Notes: generated from the letters alone by a model not told the origin. Positions 1 through 9,121 are shown, counted from the first letter of the stretch. The stretch is 64,000 bases of DNA from JAILLW01 sp045640525 (GCA_045640525.1 JAZUFE010000025.1:62001-126000), one strand, 5' to 3'. Numbers and translations: made by a program.

Positions 1-1
1 A

Positions 2-1072
2 TACATTGCAATAGTTAAAGAATTGAATATGGGGTGCGAGCATCACGGGGAAGCCACACTCATTTTGAGCACCATGTCGAATGATTTCGGTACCTTAAAG
101 CAACGCGTCGAATCAACGGGACTGTTCAAGGATGTTTTCATGTATGACGAGAAACCGGATACCTATTTCCCTGAGGTTATGCAGTATCACACCGATAAGG
201 GCAACCTTATATCCAATATGATTCAGCGAATCAAATATACCAAGCTGTTGGGCAAACTACAGGAAGATTACATTCCGGTGGATTTGAAGCAGTATGATGA
301 TGTATATGTTTTCTGCGATTCAGACCCGATAGGCTTTTATCTGAATTACAAAAAAATAAAATATCACGCCATCGAAGACGGTTTGAATACCTGCCTTCTG
401 TGTGACCAGGCCAGAGTAACCAATAAAGGCGCTTTCGGTTTTAAGTGCTTTATGTCACAACTCGGACTTATTTTTATTGAGAACGGATATGGAAGATATT
501 GCATAGATTATGAAGTCAACGACATTTCGGCCAATCCCAATCCGCCGAAAAATATCGTGGAGCAGAACAGAAACGATATGTTTGATCGTCTGTCGAAAGA
601 AGATAAAAATATAATCGTTAACATTTTTATTGAGAATGCAGATGAGTTACTAAAAACGCTCAGCTCATCATCTTGCAACAGTCTCTTAAACAATGAAACA
701 AATACGGATGATGCCTGTAGAAATACCAAGAAACCATTGTCTTGTGCTTTGATTCTTACAGAACCTCTGTGTGAACTTGACGTACGAAAGAAATTATTCG
801 GCGATATTATTGATATGTACAAAGATACACACACCGTAATAATCAAACCGCATCCACGTGATGTGCTTGATTACGAAAAGGAGTTTCCTGACACAATTGT
901 CATAAAGGGAAAATTTCCGATGGAAGTAATGAACGATATTCCAAATCTGCACATAAATAAATTGATATCCGTTATCACGCAGGTTGATTCCATCAAATTC
1001 GCTGACGAAATCGAATATCTCGGGTTTGACTTCCTTGATAAGTATGAAGCTCCGGAAATTCACAGAGTATAA
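2..1072 (+). CDS. Sialyltransferase-like glycosyltransferase (GT52 type), 5' partial
   Basis: The reading frame is open to the left edge, and the in-frame codons before the first TTG (23) and ATG (29) still encode protein-like sequence, so the gene starts outside the window. Two motifs typical of bacterial sialyl- and polysialyltransferases are visible: an acidic-acidic-Gly motif (YHAIEDG, about residue 118 counted from position 23) and an HP motif (IIKPHPRD, about residue 277). In that family the first motif supplies the catalytic base and the HP motif binds the CMP-sugar phosphate. The likely role is transfer of a nonulosonic acid (sialic or pseudaminic type) to a surface glycan. It converges on the minus-strand operon that includes a PseC-like aminotransferase, which fits. 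The Ser pair usual near the C-terminus is not clear. The family call is firm; donor and acceptor are inferred. Confidence 0.7.
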   Translation, partial: YIAIVKELNMGCEHHGEATLILSTMSNDFGTLKQRVESTGLFKDVFMYDEKPDTYFPEVMQYHTDKGNLISNMIQRIKYTKLLGKLQEDYIPVDLKQYDDVYVFCDSDPIGFYLNYKKIKYHAIEDGLNTCLLCDQARVTNKGAFGFKCFMSQLGLIFIENGYGRYCIDYEVNDISANPNPPKNIVEQNRNDMFDRLSKEDKNIIVNIFIENADELLKTLSSSSCNSLLNNETNTDDACRNTKKPLSCALILTEPLCELDVRKKLFGDIIDMYKDTHTVIIKPHPRDVLDYEKEFPDTIVIKGKFPMEVMNDIPNLHINKLISVITQVDSIKFADEIEYLGFDFLDKYEAPEIHRV

Positions 1073-1114
1073 GATTTCTTCGTATCTTCTGAAATGTATA
1101 TGAATTTCATGTAT

Positions 1115-2134
1115 CTATTTTCTGATATGTTTTCGATAGAACCATAACAGTTTGTAATACATCATGAAATAAAGAGTACTCTTCTGTTGCATATGAATGA
1201 GTTTCTTCTCTTCCGGGTGAGTACGTTCCACGTAATACGGATTGGATTCAAAATTCGGGAAGTACTGCTTCAATTCATCACCCATTTTCTTAACAAAAGA
1301 CAATTTGGTATGTTTAACTCCGGGCATATAAGAAAACAGAGTATTAATATAGAACAACAACGTGAATTTATACTCGATTTCGGGAAGAAATTCGTCATAA
1401 AAGCCATGACGTTTAGCCTCCTTGAGCATTACGCGTCCGGCCTCCATTCTGTCCATGCAGCGCGTCGTTGTTATCGTATGAACCGTAGACGTGTTATGCT
1501 GATAGTAGTAATACATCGGTTCTTTAACATATTCATAATGCTTATTGAGCAAAAGATATGAATTGCTCATTGCATTATCTTCATAGAAAATCTTTTCGGG
1601 AAAGAACAATTCATTCTCAATTATCATTGAACGTTTATATATCTTGACCACCAACGACCCCGAATCAAGAATCATACTTTTCTTTTGATTGGGACCAAGA
1701 ATTCCTGTCTGATTATCTTCACTGTTAGCTTCTATCTGTCCTATTTCGAATGTATACTTATCAACAAGAGAATAATCACATCCTACACAATCGGCTCCGG
1801 TAGACTCTGCACGTGCAATAAGCTTCTCGTACATATCAGGCGTAATCCAATCATCAGCGTCAATAAAACCTATCCAATCCCCCTTGGCATGTCTGATACC
1901 GATATTCTTGGCACCACCTTGATGAAGATTAACCTCGGAGTGAATCGCACGGAATTTATCGGAATACTTTGATTCGTAGTCTTTCAAAATATCAAGTGAT
2001 TCGTCGGTCGAGCAATCGTCAACAGCGATAATTTCATAATCGCTGATTGTCTGATTCACAAGCGAATCCAGACAATGTATTAATTTATCCTGAGCTGCCA
2101 TGTTATAGACAGGAACAATTATCGAAAGTTTCAT
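1115..2134 (-). CDS. Glycosyltransferase family 2
   Basis: A 339-residue GT-A fold glycosyltransferase. The N-terminus MKLSIIVPVYN, the nucleotide-binding acidic residues in VDDCSTDES, and the metal-binding DxD region FIDADDW (about residues 90-96) are classic GT2 landmarks. No membrane segment is evident, although the basic, aromatic C-terminus (YYKLLWFYRKHIRK) could sit on the membrane. It is the last gene of the left operon. Its ATG overlaps the stop of the upstream adenylating ligase by 4 bp (ATGA), so the two are probably translationally coupled. It probably adds a sugar to the same surface glycan as the neighbouring enzymes; the sugar cannot be told from sequence. Confidence 0.9.
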   Translation of the reverse strand: MKLSIIVPVYNMAAQDKLIHCLDSLVNQTISDYEIIAVDDCSTDESLDILKDYESKYSDKFRAIHSEVNLHQGGAKNIGIRHAKGDWIGFIDADDWITPDMYEKLIARAESTGADCVGCDYSLVDKYTFEIGQIEANSEDNQTGILGPNQKKSMILDSGSLVVKIYKRSMIIENELFFPEKIFYEDNAMSNSYLLLNKHYEYVKEPMYYYYQHNTSTVHTITTTRCMDRMEAGRVMLKEAKRHGFYDEFLPEIEYKFTLLFYINTLFSYMPGVKHTKLSFVKKMGDELKQYFPNFESNPYYVERTHPEEKKLIHMQQKSTLYFMMYYKLLWFYRKHIRK

Positions 2135-3654
2135 GATTTGTAGTCCGCTTTCAACTGCTTACGGTCAATCTTACCGTTGGCGTTGTAAGGAAATTCCTTT
2201 ATCTTTATCATCACATTGGGAATCATATATTCGGGAACTTTGGCTTCGAAGTTGGACTTAATCTTCTCCTCCTCAATGTTACCCTTATAGAAAAATACTA
2301 TCTTCTGCTTCTCGTCATCATAGATACATGCACAGGTATCAATTTCGGGAAGTGCGTCTGCTGCTGTCTCTATTTCTCCCAATTCTATCCTGTGACCCAT
2401 ATGCTTAATCTGAAAATCCTTACGTCCGCAATAAATTATCTCACCGCGTTCATTAAGTTTAACAACATCGCCCGTTCTGTATATTATGTCTCTGTAATCC
2501 GTATTGACGGGGTTTTGAACGAACACTTCATTGGACTTTTCCGGATTCTTATAATATCCGAGAGCTATACTTCTTCCGCGCACGCACAGCTCACCGAGTT
2601 CACCTTCCGAAGCATATCGGTTATCATCGGTAATAATTACTATATCCGTATTGGTGCAGGCAGTTCCTATCGGGAGCGATTCGTCATCCGCAAACTCCCT
2701 GTCAACAATATAGCAGGTACAAACATCCGTAATCTCGGTGGGGCCGTAAAGGTTGGCATACAACGCATCCGGCTTGTACTTTCGCCAAATATTCAGATAC
2801 TTATTCGGCATAACTTCACCGCAGAAAAGGATTTTTTTTAGGTACGGCAATTCTGCTTTAGGCAGAACTCTCATGCGGGCAACATTGCAAAGCGCCGAAG
2901 GCACAAAGAAAATCGTACTTATTTGATGCTCATTAAGATACATTATGAGCTTAGCCGGGAAAGAGAAGCACTCTTTGGGAATAATATAGACTGTAGCTGC
3001 GTTCTTGATTCCCGTATATATATCAAGAATGGAATTATCAAAATAGAAAGGTGCCTGATTACCGAAGCTGTCTTCTTCAGTAATATCAAAAGTTTTGGTA
3101 ACCCATTCCGTATAATCGATAATTGATTGATGTGTTATAACAACTCCTTTGGGGATTCCCGTCGAACCACTCGTAAACAAAACATACGCAGGATCCATGT
3201 CAATTGCTGTTCGGCGAATGTTCTTCAGAATATCGTCATTATGTTTCAAACTGACAACGCTGTCATAAATCAGTATTGTTGTATCATCAAGTCCGACTTG
3301 TGAAAGCATACTCTTCATTGCCTCGGCATGCGCTTCATCGGTTATAACAACTTTGGGAGTTGCAACGCTCAAAATTGTTCTGGCACGTTCCAAAGGCATT
3401 GTAGTATCTATCGGGCTGTAGAAATTGCCACTGTACAGAATTCCCATGAAAGATGAAAGAACTCTTCTATCTTTATCCAAATATACAATTACCGGAAGAT
3501 TTCGGAAATTGTATTCGGCAATCTTGGTACCAATGCTTCGGGCTATAGACAACATTTCGGAATATGTATATGCCCCGCTCTCATCCACGAAAGCCTCCTT
3601 GTTGGGTAATCTTTCTGCCGTTTCTTCCAAATATTCAAGTACATTAATTTTCAT
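2131..3654 (-). CDS. Stand-alone amino-acid/acyl adenylating ligase (DltA-like)
   Basis: A 507-residue ANL-superfamily enzyme with all core adenylation motifs in order: FTSGSTGIPKGVVITH (phosphate loop, A3), NLYGPTEIT (A5), YRTGDVV (A7), GRKDFQIKHMGHRIELGEIE (A8 hinge) and NGKIDRKQL (A10, catalytic Lys). Length and layout match D-alanine:carrier-protein ligase DltA. DltA activates D-Ala as the adenylate and loads it on a carrier protein. No dltB or dltD is present here; instead an acyl carrier protein and an AAC(3)-like acyltransferase lie just upstream in the same operon. I therefore infer a ligase that charges that carrier with an amino or hydroxy acid for glycan decoration rather than for teichoic acid D-alanylation. 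Its start overlaps the upstream stop by one base and its stop overlaps the GT2 start. Confidence 0.85.
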   Translation of the reverse strand: MKINVLEYLEETAERLPNKEAFVDESGAYTYSEMLSIARSIGTKIAEYNFRNLPVIVYLDKDRRVLSSFMGILYSGNFYSPIDTTMPLERARTILSVATPKVVITDEAHAEAMKSMLSQVGLDDTTILIYDSVVSLKHNDDILKNIRRTAIDMDPAYVLFTSGSTGIPKGVVITHQSIIDYTEWVTKTFDITEEDSFGNQAPFYFDNSILDIYTGIKNAATVYIIPKECFSFPAKLIMYLNEHQISTIFFVPSALCNVARMRVLPKAELPYLKKILFCGEVMPNKYLNIWRKYKPDALYANLYGPTEITDVCTCYIVDREFADDESLPIGTACTNTDIVIITDDNRYASEGELGELCVRGRSIALGYYKNPEKSNEVFVQNPVNTDYRDIIYRTGDVVKLNERGEIIYCGRKDFQIKHMGHRIELGEIETAADALPEIDTCACIYDDEKQKIVFFYKGNIEEEKIKSNFEAKVPEYMIPNVMIKIKEFPYNANGKIDRKQLKADYKS

Positions 3655-4454
3655 CAGTGGTCTCCTGCGCCCGGAACCTTGTCAATATGATTGTAAACAT
3701 ATAGGTTACGGCTGTCATTGTTAATTATATCGTACCGAACATATCCATCCAATTGTCTCAAATTGATTGAATGAAATTCAATGCCTTCATAATTCCATGT
3801 CTTAGATACGCCCTCATTCTCCAAAATGACCGATAGGGGCTTGAACTGTTCTATCTCAAGTGCATTCATCTCAAGATCCCTTACATACATGGAACATGTA
3901 TATTCGTATGTAGCACCTTCATCATCCGTGTAAGGTGCCGTAAAGTACTTCTGAAATCTGAAAGGAACACCTACCATCTGCTCAACATGATGAACATAGG
4001 TCATTCCGTCAAGTACGTGAAGACCTATAACAAATGCCTTGGCCTTTTTTTGATACATCCAGTCAAATACGGAGCCTTCACCAAAAGCATTGGCGTTTCG
4101 CATAGAAACAAGTTCATCCGTATATTTGCCCCAAACGGCAAATGAATACAACGGATGTCTGGTTCTTTTAAAATCCTCGCGCTTTAGGGCGAAGCTCGTA
4201 AGAGCACCTGTTTTGGAAGGCGTCTTATAATAATCAAACGGCTTACCGCCGCAAAAATCCCAATTGAATGTAGGGAAAAGTATCGTTCCTTTAGGACCTA
4301 CAATAGACTGAAGCTCATTGATAAACTCGTCTCTGTCAAAACGGTTACCAAGTTCCCTTTCCTTCTTGGTTAATTCCAAAATGTCGGAAATCACATATAC
4401 AACATCGCCTGAACCCAGTGCATCCTCAGGCATATTTTCAAAACAACGCAGCAC
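3654..4454 (-). CDS. AAC(3)-family N-acyltransferase
   Basis: A 266-residue protein of the aminoglycoside 3-N-acetyltransferase (Antibiotic_NAT) fold. Family marks are the opening GDVVYVISDI, the TILFPTFNWDF strand, RTRHPLYSFAVWGK (the conserved HP-x-x-SF/A segment) and YVHHVEQMVGVPFRF, with the conserved His and Glu. Chromosomal members in glycan clusters acylate amino sugars and are not resistance genes; this is the likely case here because it sits between a carrier protein (35 bp upstream) and an adenylating ligase (1-bp overlap downstream). Start: GTG at 4454, with an AGAGGG ribosome binding site a few bases upstream. Substrate is inferred to be the amine made by the PseC-like enzyme. Acyl donor could be acyl-CoA or the neighbouring acyl-carrier protein. 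Confidence 0.85.
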   Translation of the reverse strand: MLRCFENMPEDALGSGDVVYVISDILELTKKERELGNRFDRDEFINELQSIVGPKGTILFPTFNWDFCGGKPFDYYKTPSKTGALTSFALKREDFKRTRHPLYSFAVWGKYTDELVSMRNANAFGEGSVFDWMYQKKAKAFVIGLHVLDGMTYVHHVEQMVGVPFRFQKYFTAPYTDDEGATYEYTCSMYVRDLEMNALEIEQFKPLSVILENEGVSKTWNYEGIEFHSINLRQLDGYVRYDIINNDSRNLYVYNHIDKVPGAGDH

Positions 4455-4489
4455 GACAGCCCTCTTTCTATAATGACACGAACATTATG

Positions 4490-4714
4490 TTATTGCTTTT
4501 CGCTTCTGTCGATTAAGCTCTGTATGGTCTCAATCGATACAAAATTCTCGGGTAAAATTTCCATACCGTCGATGAACACTCCAAACTCATCCTCAAGTGC
4601 CTCAACAAGCTCTACTATTTCATATGAATCAAGAAGTGCATCATCAATAAAATCCTCGCTGGATTCGAAATCACAATCCGGCTTAATCTCGTTCAAAATT
4701 TCCAAAATACTCAT
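4490..4714 (-). CDS. Acyl/peptidyl carrier protein
   Basis: A 74-residue four-helix carrier protein. The phosphopantetheine attachment site is LLDSYEIVEL (Ser at about residue 30), the usual D-S-x-x-x-(V/L)-E-L motif, followed by the acidic helix typical of carriers. It is not the housekeeping fatty-acid AcpP, whose context would be fab genes. Here its ATG overlaps the stop of the DUF4910 gene by 4 bp, and the AAC(3)-like acyltransferase and DltA-like ligase follow. It most likely carries the acyl or aminoacyl group that the ligase activates. A 4'-phosphopantetheinyl transferase is not encoded in the window. Confidence 0.88.
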   Translation of the reverse strand: MSILEILNEIKPDCDFESSEDFIDDALLDSYEIVELVEALEDEFGVFIDGMEILPENFVSIETIQSLIDRSEKQ

Positions 4715-6063
4715 ATTCCATCACCTTCTACTGTAAACAAATTGTTAGCAATCAACTTATCAACTATCGGTATCAACTCTGCAACCGGAACCTTAATGTA
4801 ATCGCTTATTTCAATCAGGTCATTTCTTCCGTCCGCATATGCTATCAAATCTCTCATTGCCAAAATACTGTCATAGCTGCCCTTCTTGGAAATTGTAGGA
4901 TATAATCCACGCTTACCCAATTGTGGCTCACAATATACCGTAGTCCGATAATAGCGATTATATTCAAGTGCATTAATCACTTCACACATGGTCTGATATG
5001 ATTCCTGAAAGCCTTTAGCTGACACAAGTGTCATATCGTCCTTTGACGTATGATACTCGGGGTAAGTTCCGTATTTGGATTTGCAGAATCCCACAACAGG
5101 AAGATCAACTCCCGGAGAACAATACTGGCGCTCATCAGAGCCTCTGTCAATGAATGAATACTTGGTATATTTGTCCTTGGATTTAAGCACATTCTCTATG
5201 ACCTTGTCTGCCAAGGTATCCGAATATCTTGAAGGGATGAATGAATAGTCCCTGTCATCACCGACACATGACAGAACAAATCCCGCAACAACACGTTCCT
5301 GCAATGTCTTCAAATTCTGACTAAGATACGTTATCGAACCGATAGTTTCAGGATTGAATACAAATCTGTAATTATATCTTCTGTTCGGCATTGAGGCCAC
5401 GTACTTAATCAAATATGTTGATAATGCCGGTCCCGAACACTCGTTATTCGCCATTGACGGATGGCATGTATATGTTGAAATCAATACTTCCTTTGATGCG
5501 TCGTCTTTAATATCTTTATCATCAAAATACACTTCCGCAGATGCCGGAATAACGAGCTCGCCTATGGTCAGGCTGCCGTCAAAAAGCTCAGAATCGATAA
5601 ACATATGATACTTGGTATCGTTCTTCAAAGACTTCTTGGTATTCTCGCTCATGCAGAATCCAAATCGTTCCTTATAATAGCTGGTAACATACGGAACAGC
5701 ATCCGGCATGTCCTCCTGCGTATAGACATGTTCCAGCAGTTCTTCCAGTGAAACCCATTCATCAACAGGTGTGGAGTACCCCAAAACATGAAGATTGTTC
5801 TCTTTAAAATCTACTATCTTCTCATGCTTCTCATTCTCTATGTAAGCATCACGAATGATCCATTCCCTGGGAACTGTCCAGTCGAAAACCTGTGTACCGG
5901 ACGGGATTTCCCTGATGTTGATTGAGTAGCCGGTATCTTTAATTTCTTCATTCAAAATGCCCAGTGTTTTTCTGACCCCTTCGCCTGTAATCGATCGTGC
6001 TATCGGAAATAATCTGTCAGCCAAATTATATATGTTCTGTCCGTTATTGTTGATTTCCAACAT
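4711..6063 (-). CDS. DUF4910/DUF2172-type aminopeptidase-like protein
   Basis: A 450-residue protein that I recognise as the DUF4910 family (aminopeptidase-like domain plus a C-terminal winged helix), common in polysaccharide and flagellar-glycan clusters. Visible marks are the N-terminal LFPIARSITGEGVR signature, TYTCHPSMANNECSGP (about residues 196-211, where M28 peptidases carry their first zinc ligands), GSDERQYCSPGVDLP, and YHTSKDDM (about residue 338). The C-terminal 80 residues look like a small helix-turn-helix-like domain. Zinc ligands appear altered compared with M28 enzymes (Asn-Asn-Glu in place of Asp-Asp-Asn). Function is unknown; hydrolysis or formation of an amide on the modified sugar is possible. 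It lies 31 bp after the PseC-like gene and overlaps the carrier protein gene by 4 bp. Confidence 0.75.
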   Translation of the reverse strand: MLEINNNGQNIYNLADRLFPIARSITGEGVRKTLGILNEEIKDTGYSINIREIPSGTQVFDWTVPREWIIRDAYIENEKHEKIVDFKENNLHVLGYSTPVDEWVSLEELLEHVYTQEDMPDAVPYVTSYYKERFGFCMSENTKKSLKNDTKYHMFIDSELFDGSLTIGELVIPASAEVYFDDKDIKDDASKEVLISTYTCHPSMANNECSGPALSTYLIKYVASMPNRRYNYRFVFNPETIGSITYLSQNLKTLQERVVAGFVLSCVGDDRDYSFIPSRYSDTLADKVIENVLKSKDKYTKYSFIDRGSDERQYCSPGVDLPVVGFCKSKYGTYPEYHTSKDDMTLVSAKGFQESYQTMCEVINALEYNRYYRTTVYCEPQLGKRGLYPTISKKGSYDSILAMRDLIAYADGRNDLIEISDYIKVPVAELIPIVDKLIANNLFTVEGDGI

Positions 6064-6094
6064 GCTGTCTCTCCAGATATAAATTTATTTCAAA

Positions 6095-7288
6095 TCAAAC
6101 GGCATAGTACGTTGCGATCTTAGTTACGGCTTCAATAACCGAATCAACATCTTCATCACTCATTGCATAGTACAAAGGAAGTGACATCATCTCGTCGTAC
6201 AGTTTCTCCGCATTGGGACATATGCCTTTGGCATATCCCAAAGACTGATAATACGGGAAATAGTAAACCGGAATGTAATGAACATTGCAGACAACACCCT
6301 CTGCACCCAAAGCCTCAAAAAATTTGGCTCTGTCAATTGACAATCGTTCCGGAACGATTCGCAATATATACAAATGCCTTGTTGTATCCGATTCCGGAAT
6401 TTCTTCCTGAACAAATAACTGCGGCAATTTTGAAAAAGCTTCATCGTACTTTTGAACAATTTCTTTTCGTCTTTTTGAAAACATCGGAAGCTTATCAAGC
6501 TGACTGATCAAAAGTGCAGCCTGAATATCTGTTATTCTGTAATTATTTCCAAGTTCCAACATTTCGTAATACCAAGGACCTTCGGAAGCCTTCTTCATAA
6601 GTTCAGGATTCCTCGTTATTCCGTGAGTTCGCAGAAGAATAAGCTTTTCATAAAACTCTTTGGAATTGGTCAGTACCGCTCCACCTTCACCGGAAGTTAC
6701 CGTCTTAACCGGATGAAAACTAAAAGTGGTCATATCGGCTATAGAACCGTTGGCGCGTCCCTTATATTTGGTTCCGATAACATGTGCGCCATCCTCTATC
6801 AAAACCATATTGTTCTTATGACAGTGCTCCAAAAGCTCATTCAGCTGAACCGACTGACCTGTATAATCTACCGCTACCACCGCTTTGGTTTTAGCCGTCG
6901 TTACCTTCTTAACGCATTCGGGATCAATGTTGTAAGTTCCGGGATTAATATCCGCAAATACCGGCTTGGCTCCGCAATACAATGCGCAATTGGCTGATGC
7001 CGCAAAGGTAATCGGAGTAGTGATAACTTCATCGCCCTCGCCCACACCTGCTGCCATGCATGCCAAATGAAGTGCCGTTGTTCCGTTAGAGCAGGCAACG
7101 GCATATTTAGCGCCTGTCACTTCACACAGCTTCTTTTCAAGCTCCTCTATTTTAGGTCCGCATGTAAGATAATCGGATTTAAGAACATCTACAACGGCCT
7201 GTATATCTTTATCATCTATGTATTGATGACCATAGTATATCTTTGTACTCCTGACAGGCACTCCGCCCTCGATTGCAGGTTTATTCAT
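6095..7288 (-). CDS. pseC: PseC-like UDP-amino-sugar aminotransferase (DegT/DnrJ family)
   Basis: A 397-residue PLP-dependent sugar aminotransferase. SNGTTALHLA binds PLP phosphate, LIEDGAHVIGT carries the PLP-stacking/ring Asp, and the Schiff-base Lys lies in FHPVKTVTSGEGG (Lys about residue 195). The HPVK form, together with the NKPAIEGGVPVR N-terminus, resembles PseC, which aminates C4 of a UDP-4-keto-6-deoxy-L-AltNAc intermediate in pseudaminic acid synthesis. The other pse genes (pseB, pseH, pseG, pseI, pseF) are not in the window and would have to lie to the left or elsewhere. It is the first gene of the left operon, with AGGAGA eight bases before its ATG. The family call is strong; the specific PseC substrate is inferred. 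Confidence 0.75.
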   Translation of the reverse strand: MNKPAIEGGVPVRSTKIYYGHQYIDDKDIQAVVDVLKSDYLTCGPKIEELEKKLCEVTGAKYAVACSNGTTALHLACMAAGVGEGDEVITTPITFAASANCALYCGAKPVFADINPGTYNIDPECVKKVTTAKTKAVVAVDYTGQSVQLNELLEHCHKNNMVLIEDGAHVIGTKYKGRANGSIADMTTFSFHPVKTVTSGEGGAVLTNSKEFYEKLILLRTHGITRNPELMKKASEGPWYYEMLELGNNYRITDIQAALLISQLDKLPMFSKRRKEIVQKYDEAFSKLPQLFVQEEIPESDTTRHLYILRIVPERLSIDRAKFFEALGAEGVVCNVHYIPVYYFPYYQSLGYAKGICPNAEKLYDEMMSLPLYYAMSDEDVDSVIEAVTKIATYYAV

Positions 7289-7315
7289 ACCAATCTCCTC
7301 GTGTATTTTCTAAAA

Positions 7316-9121
7316 TTAATCTTCTTTGGCATCTGCCTTTTTCGGAAGTGCATACTTTTCACTGAAGAGCTTAACCAATCTGGTATATTCCTCGTTACTC
7401 TTGTTGGTGATTTCATTGGAAAATTCATGACTTCCTATTTCTTCATCCTTTTGAAGAACAGAAAGAGCTATGTTGGAACAGTGGTCCGAAACTCTTTCAT
7501 AATTGGTTGAAAGGTCCGAAAGAACGAATCCCATTTCAATACTGCACTTACCTTTTCTAAGTCTCTTAATATGACGCTTTTTGATTTCATTGTTGAGTTC
7601 GTCGATTACTTCTTCCAACGGTTCTACATTAACAGCCAACTTCATATCGGTTTTCTCGAAACATTCGAAGGTCGTATTGACTATTTCTTTGAGCGCATGT
7701 GTAAAGATATCAATTTCCTCTTCCGCACGTTTCGTAAATCCCATATCTTTTTCATGCATCTCACGTGCAGATTCCGCGATATTGCAAGCATGGTCGGAAA
7801 TCCTTTCGAAATCTCCGATACTGTGGAGAATCATGGATAAGGCTATTGAATCCTTCTTCTCCATGTTATGACCGCTCAGTTTGACAAGATAATTGCCGAG
7901 CTCGTCTTCATAATGATCGACAACCTCCTCCAAGTCCGCAACTTTCCTGGCCTTTTTCTCCTTAAACTCATCAAACAGCTCTATAGACAGGAAGAGGGCC
8001 TCCTTGGTATAGGTTGCCATGTCGCATGCAACTTTCTTACATTGCTCGATAGCAAGTCCCGGACTTGATAAGAATCTGTCATCAAGCAGCTTGATGTTTC
8101 TCTTGGCTGCAAGTCCCGTAAGTTCCGCCTCATCCTCCGTAACAGGCAATGTCCAATGAACAAGCTTGATAAAGACCTTATGAAAAGGAATCAAAACAGC
8201 AGCCGATAGTATACTAAGACATGTATCAAAAACGGCAATTCCGACAGCTGTCGCATTGTCGCCCAAAAATTCAAATTTGTAGAAGAATGAATTGATCGAG
8301 TAGAACACAATCAGGAACAGTATACCTCTTGTAATATTGTAATACAGGTGTATCAAAGCCGAACGTCTTGCGTTTCTTCCTGTTCCGATACTTGACAAAA
8401 GTGCCGTCGCACAAGTACCGATATTGGCACCTATCATTAGAGGAATGGCTGTTCCGTATGTAATCAGTCCGGATGTTGAAAGAACCTGAACCATACCGAT
8501 TGTAGCAGACGATGATTGAATTATGGCAGTCAGAGCAACTCCTACCAAAGTTCCCAAAATCGGATTGGAGAACATCATCATCAAATCCGCAAATGCAGGG
8601 GACTGTGAAAGAGGCTTAACCGCATCCGACATAGTAGTCATACCAAACATCAATACTGCAAAGCCGACCATAATCTGTGCTATATTTCGTTTTTTTGTAT
8701 TTTTGGAAATAAGTATGATAAACACACCGATAATCGCAAGTATCGGCGAAAAAGAGGTTGGTTTAAGAAGCTTAAGAACGACGCTTCCACCGCTTGTTCC
8801 GACAGATGATAATGACATTATCCAAGGCGTAACGGTAGCACCTATGTTCGCGCCCATAATAACGAATACGGATTTGGCAAGTTCCATCAAACCCGAATTA
8901 ACAAATCCGACCGTCATTACCGTAGTGGCCGAAGACGATTGCATAACGGCAGTGACTCCCGCACCGATTAATACCGCCAAAACCTTATTGGACGTAAGCT
9001 TTCCAAGAACCGATTCCAGTCTTCCTCCGGAGGTTTTCTTCAAGCCGTCTCCCATTACGTTGATTCCGTACAAAAAGAGGGCTAATCCTCCAATCATATT
9101 CAATATACTAAAAATGTCCAT
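7316..9121 (-). CDS. Na/Pi cotransporter family protein with PhoU-like domain
   Basis: A 601-residue membrane transporter of the type II Na+/phosphate family (NptA/YjbB-like). The N-terminal ~310 residues hold two repeats of the family motif: GVTAVMQSSSATTVM (about residues 54-68) and ALTAIIQSSSATIGM. Each QSSS is the substrate-binding hallmark, followed by the GANIGAT and GANIGTC loops. The C-terminal ~250 residues form a PhoU-like helical bundle (for example GDFERISDHACNIAE and NYERVSDHCSNIA) that is cytoplasmic and probably regulates transport. It moves phosphate across the membrane using the sodium gradient; some bacterial members export phosphate. It stands between the glycan operon and mfd, without obvious functional linkage. 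Confidence 0.92.
   Translation of the reverse strand: MDIFSILNMIGGLALFLYGINVMGDGLKKTSGGRLESVLGKLTSNKVLAVLIGAGVTAVMQSSSATTVMTVGFVNSGLMELAKSVFVIMGANIGATVTPWIMSLSSVGTSGGSVVLKLLKPTSFSPILAIIGVFIILISKNTKKRNIAQIMVGFAVLMFGMTTMSDAVKPLSQSPAFADLMMMFSNPILGTLVGVALTAIIQSSSATIGMVQVLSTSGLITYGTAIPLMIGANIGTCATALLSSIGTGRNARRSALIHLYYNITRGILFLIVFYSINSFFYKFEFLGDNATAVGIAVFDTCLSILSAAVLIPFHKVFIKLVHWTLPVTEDEAELTGLAAKRNIKLLDDRFLSSPGLAIEQCKKVACDMATYTKEALFLSIELFDEFKEKKARKVADLEEVVDHYEDELGNYLVKLSGHNMEKKDSIALSMILHSIGDFERISDHACNIAESAREMHEKDMGFTKRAEEEIDIFTHALKEIVNTTFECFEKTDMKLAVNVEPLEEVIDELNNEIKKRHIKRLRKGKCSIEMGFVLSDLSTNYERVSDHCSNIALSVLQKDEEIGSHEFSNEITNKSNEEYTRLVKLFSEKYALPKKADAKED

Noticed and set aside
3654..4454. Aminoglycoside resistance gene
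   Set aside because: AAC(3) fold, but the operon of sugar aminotransferase, carrier protein and ligase points to glycan acylation; no mobile context.
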